Assembly: GCF_020162115.1 (NCBI RefSeq)
Contig: NZ_CP083911.1
Coordinates: forward strand, 930,001-994,000
DNA from: Tepidimonas taiwanensis
Lineage (GTDB): Bacteria; Pseudomonadota; Gammaproteobacteria; Burkholderiales; Burkholderiaceae_C
Direction of reading: 5' to 3'
Length of the DNA stretch: 64,000 nucleotides
The notes under the pieces are model-generated. The model saw only the letters and a program-made list of their open reading frames with translations, was not told where the DNA came from and did no database searches. The position numbers and the translations under genes were made by a program. Below are positions 1-8,544 of the stretch, in pieces; the first letter of the stretch is position 1, and each line of letters starts with the position of its first letter.

Positions 1-290
1 GCTACCTCGGCATGGTGCGGCAGTGGCAGGAGATCGAGTACTCCGGTCGCTACAGCCACTCGTACATGGACGCGCTGCCCAACTTCGTCAAGCTCGCGGA
101 GGCGTATGGGCACGTGGGCATCCTGGTCGAGCGGCCGCAGGACGTCGAGCCCGCGCTGCGCGAGGCGCGGCGGTTGAAGGACCGCACGGTCTTCATCGAC
201 TTCCGCACCGACCCGACCGAGAACGTCTGGCCGATGGTCCAGGCGGGCAAGGGCATCACGGAGATGCTGCTCGGCAGCGAAGACCTGTGA
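1..290 (+). CDS. ilvB: acetolactate synthase large subunit, C-terminal fragment
   Basis: This is the last 96 or so residues of a gene that begins before the window; the open frame runs in from the left edge. The fragment, with MVRQWQE, YMDALPNFVKLAEAYG and a closing VWPMVQAGKGITEML, matches the thiamine-diphosphate-binding C-terminal domain of the catalytic subunit of acetohydroxyacid synthase, which makes acetolactate or acetohydroxybutyrate for valine, leucine and isoleucine. The regulatory subunit gene ilvH and then ilvC follow on the same strand, the usual order. A strong hairpin with a T run separates it from ilvH. Identity is secure; nothing can be said about the missing N-terminal part. 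Confidence 0.93.
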   Translation, partial: YLGMVRQWQEIEYSGRYSHSYMDALPNFVKLAEAYGHVGILVERPQDVEPALREARRLKDRTVFIDFRTDPTENVWPMVQAGKGITEMLLGSEDL

Positions 291-298
291 CCGTCGCG

Positions 299-329
299 CC
301 GGGCGGTCGATATACCGCCCGGTGTTTTT
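299..329 (+). terminator. intrinsic terminator-like hairpin between ilvB and ilvH
   Basis: A perfect 9-bp stem (CCGGGCGGT at 299-307 with ACCGCCCGG at 314-322) closes a 6-base loop and is followed by TGTTTTT. This has the form of a rho-independent terminator, yet it lies inside an operon whose products form one enzyme. It could attenuate or set the ratio of the two subunits, or ilvH may have its own promoter. Confidence 0.7.
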
Positions 330-404
330 CCGAGGAATCTATCGCCTGCCAAGCTCGCACCTTACCGGGTGCGGGGGAGGGCAGCGAAAAGAGGAATCCA
401 CCCC

Positions 405-896
405 ATGAGACACATCATCGCCGTATTGCTCGAAAACGAAGCGGGGGCGCTGTCCCGCGTGGTCGGGCTGTTTTCCGCGCGGGGCTACAACATCGAGTCG
501 CTGACCGTGGCCCCGACCGAGGACCCGTCGCTGTCGCGCATGACGATCCAGACCACCGGGTCGGACGACATCATCGAGCAGATCACCAAACACCTCAACC
601 GGCTCATCGAGGTCGTCAAGGTCGTGGACCTGACCGAGGGGGCCTACACCGAGCGCGAGCTGATGCTCGTCAAAGTGCGCGCGGTCGGCAAGGAGCGCGA
701 GGAGATGAAGCGCATGGCCGACATCTTCCGTGGCCGCATCATCGACGTCACCGACAAGAGCTACACGATCGAGCTCACCGGCGACCAGGCCAAGAACGAC
801 GCCTTTTTGCAGGCGATCGACCGCAGCGCGATCCTGGAGACGGTGCGCACCGGTGCCTGCGGCATCGGCCGCGGCGAACGCATCCTGCGCGTCTGA
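405..896 (+). CDS. ilvH: acetolactate synthase small (regulatory) subunit
   Basis: A 163-residue protein, the usual length for IlvH/IlvN. It starts with an ACT domain (MRHIIAVLLENEAGALSRVVGLFS) that binds valine for feedback inhibition, followed by the C-terminal regulatory domain. It activates the large subunit encoded just upstream. The ATG at 405 is chosen because GAGGAA lies at 391-396 and the homologous start begins at the ACT domain; the frame is open further upstream, but that part is not family-like. A small hairpin (CGCACC 356-361 with GGTGCG 368-373) sits just before the ribosome site. ilvC follows after 44 bases. Confidence 0.95.
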   Translation: MRHIIAVLLENEAGALSRVVGLFSARGYNIESLTVAPTEDPSLSRMTIQTTGSDDIIEQITKHLNRLIEVVKVVDLTEGAYTERELMLVKVRAVGKEREEMKRMADIFRGRIIDVTDKSYTIELTGDQAKNDAFLQAIDRSAILETVRTGACGIGRGERILRV

Positions 897-940
897 TCCC
901 TTCCTCACCCCCTTTCCCCTCTGAACCCGGAGCGATCCCC

Positions 941-1957
941 ATGAAAGTGTTTTACGACAAGGACTGTGACCTGAGCCTCATCAAGGGCAAGACCGTGGCC
1001 ATCATCGGCTACGGCAGCCAGGGGCACGCGCACGCGCAAAACCTCAACGACAGCGGCGTCAAGGTCATCGTCGGTTTGCGCCGTGGCGGCGCGTCGTGGA
1101 CCAAGGCCGAGAAGGCCGGCCTGACGGTGATGGAAGTGGCCGACGCGGTGCGCGCGGCCGACGTGGTGATGATCCTGCTGCCGGACGAGCAGATCGCCGA
1201 CGTCTACAAGACCCAGGTCGAGCCCAACATCCGCCAGGGCGCGTCGCTGGCGTTTGCGCACGGCTTCAACGTGCACTATAACCAGGTGGTGCCGCGCGCG
1301 GACCTCGACGTGTGGATGGTCGCGCCCAAGGCACCCGGCCACACGGTGCGCTCCACCTATCTGCAGGGCGGCGGCGTGCCGCACCTCGTGGCCGTGCACC
1401 AGGACAAGAGCGGCAAGGCGCGCGATCTGGCGCTGAGCTACGCGATGGCCAACGGCGGGGGCAAAGCCGGCATCATCGAGACCACCTTCAAGGAAGAGAC
1501 CGAGACCGACCTGTTCGGTGAGCAGGCCGTGCTGTGCGGCGGTGCGGTGGAGCTGGTCAAGATGGGCTTCGAGACGCTGGTCGAGGCTGGCTATGCGCCC
1601 GAGATGGCTTATTTCGAATGCCTGCACGAGCTCAAGCTGATCGTCGACCTGATGTACGAGGGCGGCATCGCCAACATGAACTACTCGATCTCCAACAACG
1701 CGGAGTTCGGCGAGTACGTGACCGGCCCCGAGGTGATCAACGAGGAGTCGCGCAAGGCCATGCGCAAGGCGCTGCAGCGCATCCAGAACGGCGAGTACGC
1801 GAAGATGTTCATCCTGGAAGGCCGCACCGGCTACCCGAGCATGACGGCGCGCCGTCGCAACCTGGCCGAGCACCCGATCGAGCAGGTCGGTGCCAAGCTG
1901 CGCGCGATGATGCCTTGGATCGCGAAGAACAAGCTGGTGGACCAGACCCGCAACTGA
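941..1957 (+). CDS. ilvC: ketol-acid reductoisomerase (NADP+)
   Basis: A 338-residue class I enzyme that isomerises and reduces acetolactate or acetohydroxybutyrate in branched-chain amino acid synthesis. The N-terminal Rossmann domain shows VAIIGYGSQGHAHAQNL. The knotted C-terminal domain carries the Mg-binding acidic residues in KEETETDLFGEQ and the later ECLHELKLIVDLMYEGG. The open frame extends far upstream through ilvH in another frame, but the ATG at 941 gives the normal family start MKVFYDKDCDLS. It is the third gene of the ilvB-ilvH-ilvC set and is followed by a good terminator. Confidence 0.97.
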   Translation: MKVFYDKDCDLSLIKGKTVAIIGYGSQGHAHAQNLNDSGVKVIVGLRRGGASWTKAEKAGLTVMEVADAVRAADVVMILLPDEQIADVYKTQVEPNIRQGASLAFAHGFNVHYNQVVPRADLDVWMVAPKAPGHTVRSTYLQGGGVPHLVAVHQDKSGKARDLALSYAMANGGGKAGIIETTFKEETETDLFGEQAVLCGGAVELVKMGFETLVEAGYAPEMAYFECLHELKLIVDLMYEGGIANMNYSISNNAEFGEYVTGPEVINEESRKAMRKALQRIQNGEYAKMFILEGRTGYPSMTARRRNLAEHPIEQVGAKLRAMMPWIAKNKLVDQTRN

Positions 1958-2002
1958 TCGGACGTGCCCGATCGGCCGCTCCACCGGCAGGTGGGGCGGC
2001 AG

Positions 2003-2046
2003 CGCCCGCTGGTGGTGGAACCCCGCGCCGGCGGGCGTTGTGTTTT
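2003..2046 (+). terminator. rho-independent terminator after ilvC
   Basis: CGCCCGCTGG (2003-2012) pairs with CCGGCGGGCG (2028-2037) with one G-T wobble and is followed by TTGTGTTTT. It ends the ilv operon before pssA. Confidence 0.7.
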
Positions 2047-2117
2047 CGCGCACGGCGTACACTTGCGCCCCGGGCGCCCCTGCGCGGGGCGCGAACCACG
2101 CAGCATTCGAACGAGTC

Positions 2118-2921
2118 ATGCACGACGGAACCGAGACGTACGCGGCGCCGGAGCCGCCCCGCCGCCCCAAGGGCATCTACGTCCTGCCCAACCTGGTGAC
2201 GCTGGCGGCGCTCTTTGGCGGCTTCTACGCCATCGTGATGGCGATGAACGGGCGTTACGACCTGGCGACGACGGGGATTTTCGTCGCGATGGTGCTCGAC
2301 AGCCTCGACGGGCGCATCGCGCGGCTGACGCACACACAAAGCGCCTTTGGCGAGCAGATGGACTCGCTGTCGGACATGGTGTCGTTCGGCGCGGCCCCGG
2401 CGCTGGTGGCGTACGAGTGGGCGCTGCGGGATTTGGGGCGCTGGGGGTGGATCGCGGCGTTCGTCTATTGCGCCTGCGCGGCGCTGCGGCTCGCGCGCTT
2501 CAACGTCAACACGCATGTGGTGGACAAGCGCTACTTTCAGGGGTTGCCGTCGCCCGCGGCCGCGGCGCTGGTGGCGGGCTTCATCTGGCTGGCCACCGAC
2601 GCCGGGCTGGACGGCGACGGGCTGCAGTGGGTGCTGTTCGTGCTGACGCTGTACGCCGGCTTGACGATGGTCACCAACGTGCCGTTTTACAGTTTCAAGG
2701 ACCTGAGCCTCAAAAAGAGCGTGCCGTTTGCCACGCTGGTGCTGATCGCGCTGGGCATCGCGGTCATCAACATCCACCCGCCGGTGGTGCTGTTTCTGTT
2801 GTTCGTGTTTTATGGCGTGTCGGGTTACGTGGTGTACGCGGTGCGCAAGGCCAAGGGGCGCCCCGTCAGTGTCGTGAGCACCTCCACCGACGAGCCGGAC
2901 GAGCGCGGCTTGCACGAGTGA
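2118..2921 (+). CDS. pssA: CDP-diacylglycerol--serine O-phosphatidyltransferase
   Basis: A 267-residue integral membrane enzyme that makes phosphatidylserine, precursor of phosphatidylethanolamine. The CDP-alcohol phosphatidyltransferase signature D-G-x2-A-R-x8-G-x3-D-x3-D is clear in LDSLDGRIARL followed by GEQMDSLSD. Several hydrophobic segments follow (for example CACAALRLARF, then WVLFVLTLYAGLTMV, then VLFLLFVFYGVSGYVV). The ATG at 2118 is preferred over an in-frame one at 2040 because the latter would add an atypical tail read through intergenic sequence. It lies between the ilv and leu genes, as is common in Burkholderiales. Confidence 0.93.
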   Translation: MHDGTETYAAPEPPRRPKGIYVLPNLVTLAALFGGFYAIVMAMNGRYDLATTGIFVAMVLDSLDGRIARLTHTQSAFGEQMDSLSDMVSFGAAPALVAYEWALRDLGRWGWIAAFVYCACAALRLARFNVNTHVVDKRYFQGLPSPAAAALVAGFIWLATDAGLDGDGLQWVLFVLTLYAGLTMVTNVPFYSFKDLSLKKSVPFATLVLIALGIAVINIHPPVVLFLLFVFYGVSGYVVYAVRKAKGRPVSVVSTSTDEPDERGLHE

Positions 2922-3030
2922 CGGCGCGCACGGGACGCCAGCGTCCGAAAGCGCCCGGGCGCGCGCCGCTATGGCGGCGATCACGGCCGGCTATCGCGCC
3001 CCGTGGCGGGTTTGTGTTACATTGCAGCGC

Positions 3031-3087
3031 ATGAGACGCGACGCGCTGCGCCTACTTCTCCTACCGCACGGCGGGCAGGTGGTGTAG
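3031..3087 (+). CDS. leucine-rich leader peptide of leuA
   Basis: An 18-codon frame ATG-TAG encoding MRRDALRLLLLPHGGQVV. Five of the 18 codons are leucine, four of them consecutive (CTA CTT CTC CTA), codons that the GC-rich neighbours rarely use in place of CTG. It lies just upstream of a terminator-like hairpin and of leuA, the arrangement of ribosome-mediated attenuation. A -10-like TACATT ends 7 bases before the ATG, so the leader transcript may start at or very close to the AUG; no convincing -35 is seen. Function is inferred from position and codon content. Confidence 0.82.
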   Translation: MRRDALRLLLLPHGGQVV

Positions 3088-3106
3088 CGCGCGTTGCTCG
3101 ATTCCA

Positions 3107-3142
3107 CGGCCCGCATGCCCCCCGCTGCGGGCCGTTTGTTTT
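3107..3142 (+). promoter_or_regulatory. transcription attenuator of leuA
   Basis: A perfect 9-bp stem (CGGCCCGCA 3107-3115 with TGCGGGCCG 3126-3134) is followed by TTTGTTTT, a good intrinsic terminator. A competing partner exists: GCGGGC at 3071-3076, at the end of the leader peptide, can pair with GCCCGC at 3109-3114 and would break the terminator. A ribosome stalled on the leucine codons (3046-3063) would leave that partner free, giving antitermination when charged leucine tRNA is scarce. Confidence 0.8.
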
Positions 3143-3195
3143 GCCGGTGGTGCAGCGCGTGGGAGGGCCGGTTGCCAACACCGCAGGAGTTCGCC

Positions 3196-4737
3196 ATGAC
3201 CGACAAGCTCATCATTTTCGACACCACGTTGCGCGACGGCGAGCAGTCGCCCGGCGCCTCGATGACCAAGGAAGAGAAGCTGCGCATCGCGCGCCAGCTC
3301 GAGCGGCTGCGCGTGGACGTGATCGAGGCGGGCTTCGCGGCCAGCTCCAACGGCGACTTCGAGGCGGTGAAGGCGATCGCCGACGCGATCAAGGACTCCA
3401 CGGTCTGTTCGCTGGCGCGGGCCAACGACCGCGACATCGCGCGCGCGGCGGAGGCGCTGCGCGGCGCCAACCGCGCGCGCATCCACACCTTCATCGCGAC
3501 GTCGCCGCTGCACATGGAAAAGAAGCTGCGCATGACGCCGGATCAGGTGTACGAGCAGGCGCGGCTGGCGGTGCGGTTTGCGCGCAACCTGTGCCCGGAC
3601 GTCGAATTCAGCCCCGAGGACGGCTACCGCAGCGAGATCGACTTCCTCTGCCGCGTGCTGGAGGCGGTGATCGACGAGGGGGCCACCACGATCAACATCC
3701 CGGACACGGTCGGCTACGCCGTGCCGGAGCTGTACGGCCATTTCATCAAGACGCTGCGCGAGCGCATCCCCAACTCCGACAAAGCCATCTGGAGCGTGCA
3801 CTGCCACAATGACCTCGGCATGGCGGTGGCCAACTCGCTCGCGGGCGTCAAGATCGGCGGCGCGCGTCAGGTCGAGTGCACGATCAACGGGCTGGGCGAG
3901 CGCGCCGGCAACTGCGCGCTGGAAGAGGTCGTGATGGCCGTCAAGACGCGGCGCGACTACTTCGGGCTGGAGGTGGGCATCGACACGACGCAGATCGTGC
4001 CGGCGAGCCGCCTGGTCAGCCAAACCACAGGCTTCGTCGTGCAGCCGAACAAGGCGGTCGTCGGGGCCAATGCGTTCGCGCACGCCAGCGGTATCCACCA
4101 GGACGGTGTGCTCAAGGCGCGCGACACCTACGAGATCATGCGCGCCGAGGACGTGGGCTGGAGCACGAACAAGATCGTGCTCGGCAAGCTCTCGGGCCGC
4201 AACGCGTTCAAGCAGCGGCTGCAGGAGCTGGGCATCGTGATGGAGTCCGAAACCGAGCTCAACACGGCGTTTGCGAAGTTCAAGGAGCTCGCCGACCGCA
4301 AGGCGGAGATCTTCGACGAGGACATCATCGCGCTGGTCAGCGACGAGAGCGTCACCCCGGAGCGCGAGCGCTACGGCCTGGTGTCGCTGTCGCAGCACTC
4401 GGAGACGGGCGAGCGGCCGCACGCACGCGTCGTCTTCACGATCGACGGCAAGGAATACGTGGGCGAAGCCGACGGCAACGGCCCGGTGGACGCGTCGATC
4501 AAGGCGATCGAGTCGCACGTCAAGAGCGGCGCGGAGCTGCTGCTGTACTCGGTCAACGCCATCACCAGCGGCTCGACCGAGTCGCAAGGCGAGGTGACGA
4601 TCCGCCTGCAGCACGGCGGCCGCGTGGTCAACGGCGTGGGGGCGGATCCCGACATCGTCGTCGCGTCGGCCAAGGCGTACCTCTCGGCGTTGACCAAGCT
4701 GCACAGCCAGGTGGACCGCGTCGCGGCGCAGGGCTGA
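3196..4737 (+). CDS. leuA: 2-isopropylmalate synthase
   Basis: A 513-residue enzyme for the first committed step of leucine synthesis, condensing acetyl-CoA with 2-oxoisovalerate. The N-terminal catalytic TIM barrel begins MTDKLIIFDTTLRDGEQSPG, with the metal-binding aspartate in DTTLRDG and the HCHNDLGMA motif near residue 202. ASGIHQDGVLK marks the linker region, and the C-terminal part is the LeuA dimer regulatory domain for leucine feedback. The ATG at 3196 follows CAGGAG and matches the family start; longer in-frame starts would run through the attenuator. Control by the leader peptide upstream is likely. Confidence 0.97.
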   Translation: MTDKLIIFDTTLRDGEQSPGASMTKEEKLRIARQLERLRVDVIEAGFAASSNGDFEAVKAIADAIKDSTVCSLARANDRDIARAAEALRGANRARIHTFIATSPLHMEKKLRMTPDQVYEQARLAVRFARNLCPDVEFSPEDGYRSEIDFLCRVLEAVIDEGATTINIPDTVGYAVPELYGHFIKTLRERIPNSDKAIWSVHCHNDLGMAVANSLAGVKIGGARQVECTINGLGERAGNCALEEVVMAVKTRRDYFGLEVGIDTTQIVPASRLVSQTTGFVVQPNKAVVGANAFAHASGIHQDGVLKARDTYEIMRAEDVGWSTNKIVLGKLSGRNAFKQRLQELGIVMESETELNTAFAKFKELADRKAEIFDEDIIALVSDESVTPERERYGLVSLSQHSETGERPHARVVFTIDGKEYVGEADGNGPVDASIKAIESHVKSGAELLLYSVNAITSGSTESQGEVTIRLQHGGRVVNGVGADPDIVVASAKAYLSALTKLHSQVDRVAAQG

Positions 4738-4899
4738 CGGGCCGCGTCCGCCGCGCACACGCCGAGCCGGTGGCGCGTGGGCGACAGTGTTCGCAACCAT
4801 CTTCAAAAAAAGCGGCTAAGCGGCTGACGCGGTGCGCCATTTTCGCGGTGAGCGCCGTATACTGCAGCTTTCGGTTCAAGCTGCATGCGGATAGACACC

Positions 4900-6066
4900 A
4901 TGATCAAGGCGATGCAGTGGGGCGCACGGGCCGTGGCCGTGGCGCTGCTGGGGTGGGGGCTGGCCCTGCCGCCGTCGGTGGGCGAGGCGCACGCCGCGCC
5001 CACCATCCGCGCCGCCGAGCGCGCCAAGAACGCCAAGCCGGCGCAAGCGAACAAGCGGCCCCAGGCCAAGAAACGCGTCAGCGCCCAGCAGCGGCGCTCC
5101 GTCAAAGTCAGCGCCAAACAGCGGCGCGCCCTCAAAGCCAAAGCGGGGGCGGTGAAGGCGCCGGTCGTGGCCGCCGAGCGGACGCGCGTCGCGTCGGTTG
5201 CGTGGGCGCCGCAACCCCGCGTGCCCACCATGCTCGACGGCGCGCGCGCCAGCGCACCGGCCGAGAGTACCGCATTCGATGCCCTCGATGACGGGGGCGC
5301 ACTGGATCCGGCGCGGCTGCGCTCCAACGCGGTGCTCGTGCTCGACGGTGACACGAACACGGTCCTGATCGGCAAGAACGACGACGCGGTGTTGCCCATC
5401 GCGTCGCTGACCAAGCTGATGACCGGTCTCGTCATCGCGGACGCCGGTCTGCCGATGGACGAGGTGCTGACGATCACCGAAGACGACGTCGACCGGCTCA
5501 AGGGCAGCGGCTCACGTCTGGCGGTGGGCACGCGCCTGACGCGCGCCGAGGCGCTGCACCTGGCGCTGATGTCCAGCGAGAACCGCGCCGCGCATGCGCT
5601 GGGGCGCACCTACCCGGGCGGGCTGCCGGCCTTCGTCGAGGCGATGAACCGCAAGGCGATGGAGCTGGGCATGCGCGCGACGCGCTTCGTGGAGCCGACG
5701 GGGCTCTCGAGCGACAACCGCTCCACCCCGCGCGACCTCGCGCGCCTCGCCGCGGCCGCGGCGCAGCGCCCGATGCTGCGCGAATTGAGTGTGTCGCCGG
5801 AATACGAGCTGGCCACGGGCCGGCGGGTCGTGCACTACCGCAACAGCAACAAGCTGGTACGCGAAAGCGACTGGGATATCCTGTTGCAGAAGACCGGCTA
5901 CATCCGCGAGGCGGGCCGCTGCGTCGTGATGCAGGTGCGGCTGGCGGGCCGCAACCTGATCCTCGTGCTGATGAACGCGGCCAATTCGTCGGCGCGGTGG
6001 GCCGATGCGGAGCACCTGCTGCGCTGGCTGGAGCGCTCGCTGCCTCAGGCGCGGGCCGGCGTATAG
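4900..6066 (+). CDS. D-alanyl-D-alanine carboxypeptidase/endopeptidase, S11 family
   Basis: A periplasmic penicillin-binding-protein-type serine peptidase of about 388 residues acting on peptidoglycan cross-links or stem peptides (PbpG/DacA group). A signal peptide (hydrophobic AVAVALLGWGLAL, ending near AHA) precedes a basic Lys/Arg/Ala-rich stretch. Catalytic motifs are SLTK (Ser169-Lys172), SSEN, and KTGYIREAG in place of the usual KTG-x(E/A)AG. An ATG at 4885 is also possible. A -10-like TATACT lies at 4858-4863. Its end overlaps the end of the opposite IclR gene by 22 bases. The basic N-terminal tract is probably a flexible or wall-binding linker; this is a guess. Confidence 0.88.
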   Translation: MIKAMQWGARAVAVALLGWGLALPPSVGEAHAAPTIRAAERAKNAKPAQANKRPQAKKRVSAQQRRSVKVSAKQRRALKAKAGAVKAPVVAAERTRVASVAWAPQPRVPTMLDGARASAPAESTAFDALDDGGALDPARLRSNAVLVLDGDTNTVLIGKNDDAVLPIASLTKLMTGLVIADAGLPMDEVLTITEDDVDRLKGSGSRLAVGTRLTRAEALHLALMSSENRAAHALGRTYPGGLPAFVEAMNRKAMELGMRATRFVEPTGLSSDNRSTPRDLARLAAAAAQRPMLRELSVSPEYELATGRRVVHYRNSNKLVRESDWDILLQKTGYIREAGRCVVMQVRLAGRNLILVLMNAANSSARWADAEHLLRWLERSLPQARAGV

Positions 6067-6851
6067 CCCAGGGCCGCGCTGATGCGCGCGGCGGTGGCCT
6101 GCAGTTTCGGCAGCCACCCTTCGTCCAGCCGGTCCGCGGGCGCGGAAATCGACAGCCCCGCGACGAGCCGCCCCTGATCGTCGTAGATGCCGGCGGCCAT
6201 GCAGCGCACGCCGGGCTCCAGCTCCTCGTTGTCGCGCGCCACGCCGAGCCGTCGGCACTGCGCCAGCTCGCGTTCCAGCGTGGTCAGGTTGGTGATGCTG
6301 TTGGGCGTGTTGCCGGCCAGCCCCGTGCGCGTCGCATAGGCGCGCAGGCGCTGCGGATCCTCCTGCGCGAGGAACAGCTTGCCGACGGACGTCAGGTGCA
6401 GCGGTGCCCGCCCGCCGATGGCGCGCACCACCTGCATGCCCGAGCGCTCGCTGTACGCGCGCTCGACGTAAACGATCTCGTCGCCTTGGCGCACGCTGAG
6501 GTTGACCGGCTGCTGGATCTGCCGGTGCAGCTCGCGCATCGGGCCGACGGCCACCTCGCGCACGTCCAGCCGCGCCTTGACCAGGTTGCCCAGCTCCAGC
6601 AGCCGCAGGCCCAGGCGGTACATGCCAGGCTCCGGCCGGTCGACGAAGCGGCCGATCGCGAGGTCATTGAGGATGCGGTGGGCGGTCGAGGGGTGCAGGC
6701 CAGTTTCCTCGCCCAGCGTTTTGAGCGACACCGGATCCTCGTGCCGCGCCAGCGCGTCGAGCAGGGCAAACATGCGCTCGATCACCTGCACGCTGGGCTG
6801 CGTGGCGGTGGGAGGCTCGGGGGGGCGCGGACGGGTCGACCTCATTGGCAT
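6045..6851 (-). CDS. IclR family transcriptional regulator
   Basis: A 268-residue regulator. An N-terminal winged helix-turn-helix (residues about 20-80: VIERMFALLDAL, then SLKTLGEETGLHPSTAHRIL) is followed by the IclR effector-binding GAF-like domain, with LHLTSVGKLFLA and VRCMAAGIYDDQGRLVAGLSISAP. The effector and target genes cannot be read from the sequence. It is convergent with the S11 peptidase and is not followed closely by a catabolic operon, so it probably acts in trans or on its own promoter. An ATG three codons in (MRSTRP) is an alternative start. Confidence 0.88.
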   Translation of the reverse strand: MPMRSTRPRPPEPPTATQPSVQVIERMFALLDALARHEDPVSLKTLGEETGLHPSTAHRILNDLAIGRFVDRPEPGMYRLGLRLLELGNLVKARLDVREVAVGPMRELHRQIQQPVNLSVRQGDEIVYVERAYSERSGMQVVRAIGGRAPLHLTSVGKLFLAQEDPQRLRAYATRTGLAGNTPNSITNLTTLERELAQCRRLGVARDNEELEPGVRCMAAGIYDDQGRLVAGLSISAPADRLDEGWLPKLQATAARISAALGYTPARA

Positions 6852-7024
6852 CGGATTTTATCTGATGAAATGAAGACAGGTCGCCGATACCCGCTACGGT
6901 ACGCGATACCGCGCGTGCCGGGATGGCGGTGGGGCTGCGAGACAGTCGGGTTCGGTGGTCCAGCGGTCCAGCGGTCCTGTGGCCGCAGGGGGCAGTCACC
7001 GGGGGGTGACGGCCAGCGGGCCCG

Positions 7025-7762
7025 TCAGAGCGCGAGCCGCCAGTGTCCGTTTTGGTACAGCTCGTGCGGCCGGAAGCGCACCTTGTACGCCATTTTGGGG
7101 CTGTCGGCGATCCAGTAGCCCAGGTACACGTACGGCAAGTGCAGCCGCCGCGCCTGGTCGATCTGCCACAGGATGCCGTAGGTGCCGAGCGACCCGGGCC
7201 AATCGGGGTCGTAGAAGGTGTACACGGCCGACATCCCGTCGTCCAGCAGGTCGACCAGCGACACCATCACCAGCCGGTCCGGTCCGCCCGTCGCATCGGG
7301 CGCCCAAAACTCGACCAGGCGCGAGTTGACGTGGCTTTGCAGCAGGAACTGCGTGTACTGCTCGACGTTGTCGTGGTCCATGCCGCCGCCCGGGTGGCGG
7401 CTGCGCTGGTAGCGCAGGTACAGCGCATAGTGCTGCGGCGAGTACCCGAGCCGCATCACCCGCACGCGCAGGTCCGCGTGCGCGCGCCACGCGCGGCGCT
7501 GGCTGCGGCTCGGGGTGAACTCCAGCGCCCGCACGCGCAGCGGGACGCAGGCGTGGCAGCCGTCGCAATGCGGCCGGTAGGTGAACAGGCCGCTGCGCCG
7601 AAAGCCGCTGGCCACCAGGCGCGAGTAGGTTTCGCCCTGGATCAGGTGGCTGGGTGTGGCCACCTGTGAGCGCGCCAGCCGGTCCGGCAGGTAGCTGCAG
7701 GGATAGGGCGCCGTGGCATAGAACTGCACGGCGGTCAAGGGCAATTCCTGCAGGCGGGTCAC
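7025..7762 (-). CDS. bpt: aspartate/glutamate leucyltransferase
   Basis: A 245-residue arginyl-tRNA-protein-transferase homologue. In most bacteria with this short form (Bpt) it adds leucine to N-terminal Asp or Glu, sending proteins to ClpS/ClpAP. The family cysteine cluster is seen in HCDGCHACVPLRV near the N-terminus, and the acyl-transfer core in VYTFYDPDWPGSLGTYGI and the final KMAYKVRFRPHELYQNG. The GTG at 7762 overlaps the stop of aat (GTGA), which decides the start; the open frame upstream is only the shadow of aat. It works in the same N-degron pathway as Aat. Confidence 0.93.
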   Translation of the reverse strand: MTRLQELPLTAVQFYATAPYPCSYLPDRLARSQVATPSHLIQGETYSRLVASGFRRSGLFTYRPHCDGCHACVPLRVRALEFTPSRSQRRAWRAHADLRVRVMRLGYSPQHYALYLRYQRSRHPGGGMDHDNVEQYTQFLLQSHVNSRLVEFWAPDATGGPDRLVMVSLVDLLDDGMSAVYTFYDPDWPGSLGTYGILWQIDQARRLHLPYVYLGYWIADSPKMAYKVRFRPHELYQNGHWRLAL

Positions 7763-8544
7763 GGGGTTCTCGGTGGCGGCGGGGTGTCCGGCAGGTCCAG
7801 TGGCGACTCGGGCCAGAGCCGATTCCAGTATAGGCAATTCCAGTGCCAGACGGGGGGCGGCGCGTCGACGGCCCTGCGCACGTCGCGCAGAAACGCGGCA
7901 CGCGGTTCCTCCGCCGCGCCCAGCGAGGCCAGGTGGCGCGTGTTCTGCTGACAGTCGATGAGCGGCACGCTCCACGCGCGGCACGCCGCCACCAGCGCCG
8001 CCAGCGCCATCTTGGAGGCGTCCGGCCGGTGGCTGAACATCGACTCCCCAAAGACCGCGCGGCCGAGGTTGACGAGGTACAGCCCACCGACCAGCCGCCC
8101 CTCCCACCAGGTCTCGACGCTGTGCGCGTGCCCCGCGGCGTGCAGCGCCCGGTACGCCGCGATCATCTCCGGCACGATCCACGTGCCATCCTGTCCGGGG
8201 CGGGGCGTGTGCGCGCACGCCTCGATGACGGTATCGAACGCGGTGTCGATGCGGATGTCGAGCCGCCGCGCCCGCAGCGCGCTGCGCAGCGCCTTGCGCA
8301 GCGAATGGCTCAGGTGAAAGCGCTCCGGGCGCAGCACCATGCGCGGTTCCGGGCTCCACCACAGGATCGGCTGGTCCCGCCCGAACCATGGGAAGATCCC
8401 CGCGCGATACGCCCGTACCAGCGTCGGGACGTCCAGGGCACCTCCGGCGGCCAGCAAGCCGGGGATGGGGTCACGCGGGCCCCACGCCGCTTCCGCCGGC
8501 GGGAAGGGGTCGCCCGGCTCCAGCCACGGCAGCGCGCGCGTCAT
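7759..8544 (-). CDS. aat: leucyl/phenylalanyl-tRNA--protein transferase
   Basis: A 261-residue enzyme that adds Leu or Phe to proteins with N-terminal Lys or Arg. The family motifs GLLAAGGALDVPTLVRAYRAGIFPWF, ILWWSPEPRMVL, AHSVETWWEGRLVGGLYLV, GRAVFGESMFS and LIDCQQNTRHLASLGA are all present (each read directly, several shortened here). The ATG at 8544 overlaps the stop of nth as ATGA. With bpt downstream it gives the cell both kinds of N-end-rule transferase in one operon. Confidence 0.96.
   Translation of the reverse strand: MTRALPWLEPGDPFPPAEAAWGPRDPIPGLLAAGGALDVPTLVRAYRAGIFPWFGRDQPILWWSPEPRMVLRPERFHLSHSLRKALRSALRARRLDIRIDTAFDTVIEACAHTPRPGQDGTWIVPEMIAAYRALHAAGHAHSVETWWEGRLVGGLYLVNLGRAVFGESMFSHRPDASKMALAALVAACRAWSVPLIDCQQNTRHLASLGAAEEPRAAFLRDVRRAVDAPPPVWHWNCLYWNRLWPESPLDLPDTPPPPRTP

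Noticed and set aside
23..957. Very long open frame continuous with ilvC reaching back to base 23
   Set aside because: It overlaps ilvB and ilvH in another frame with low-complexity Arg/Gly-rich sequence; ilvC starts at 941.
905..2176. Long antisense frame over ilvC
   Set aside because: Typical GC-rich shadow with His/Arg/Val bias, no ribosome site, no family resemblance.
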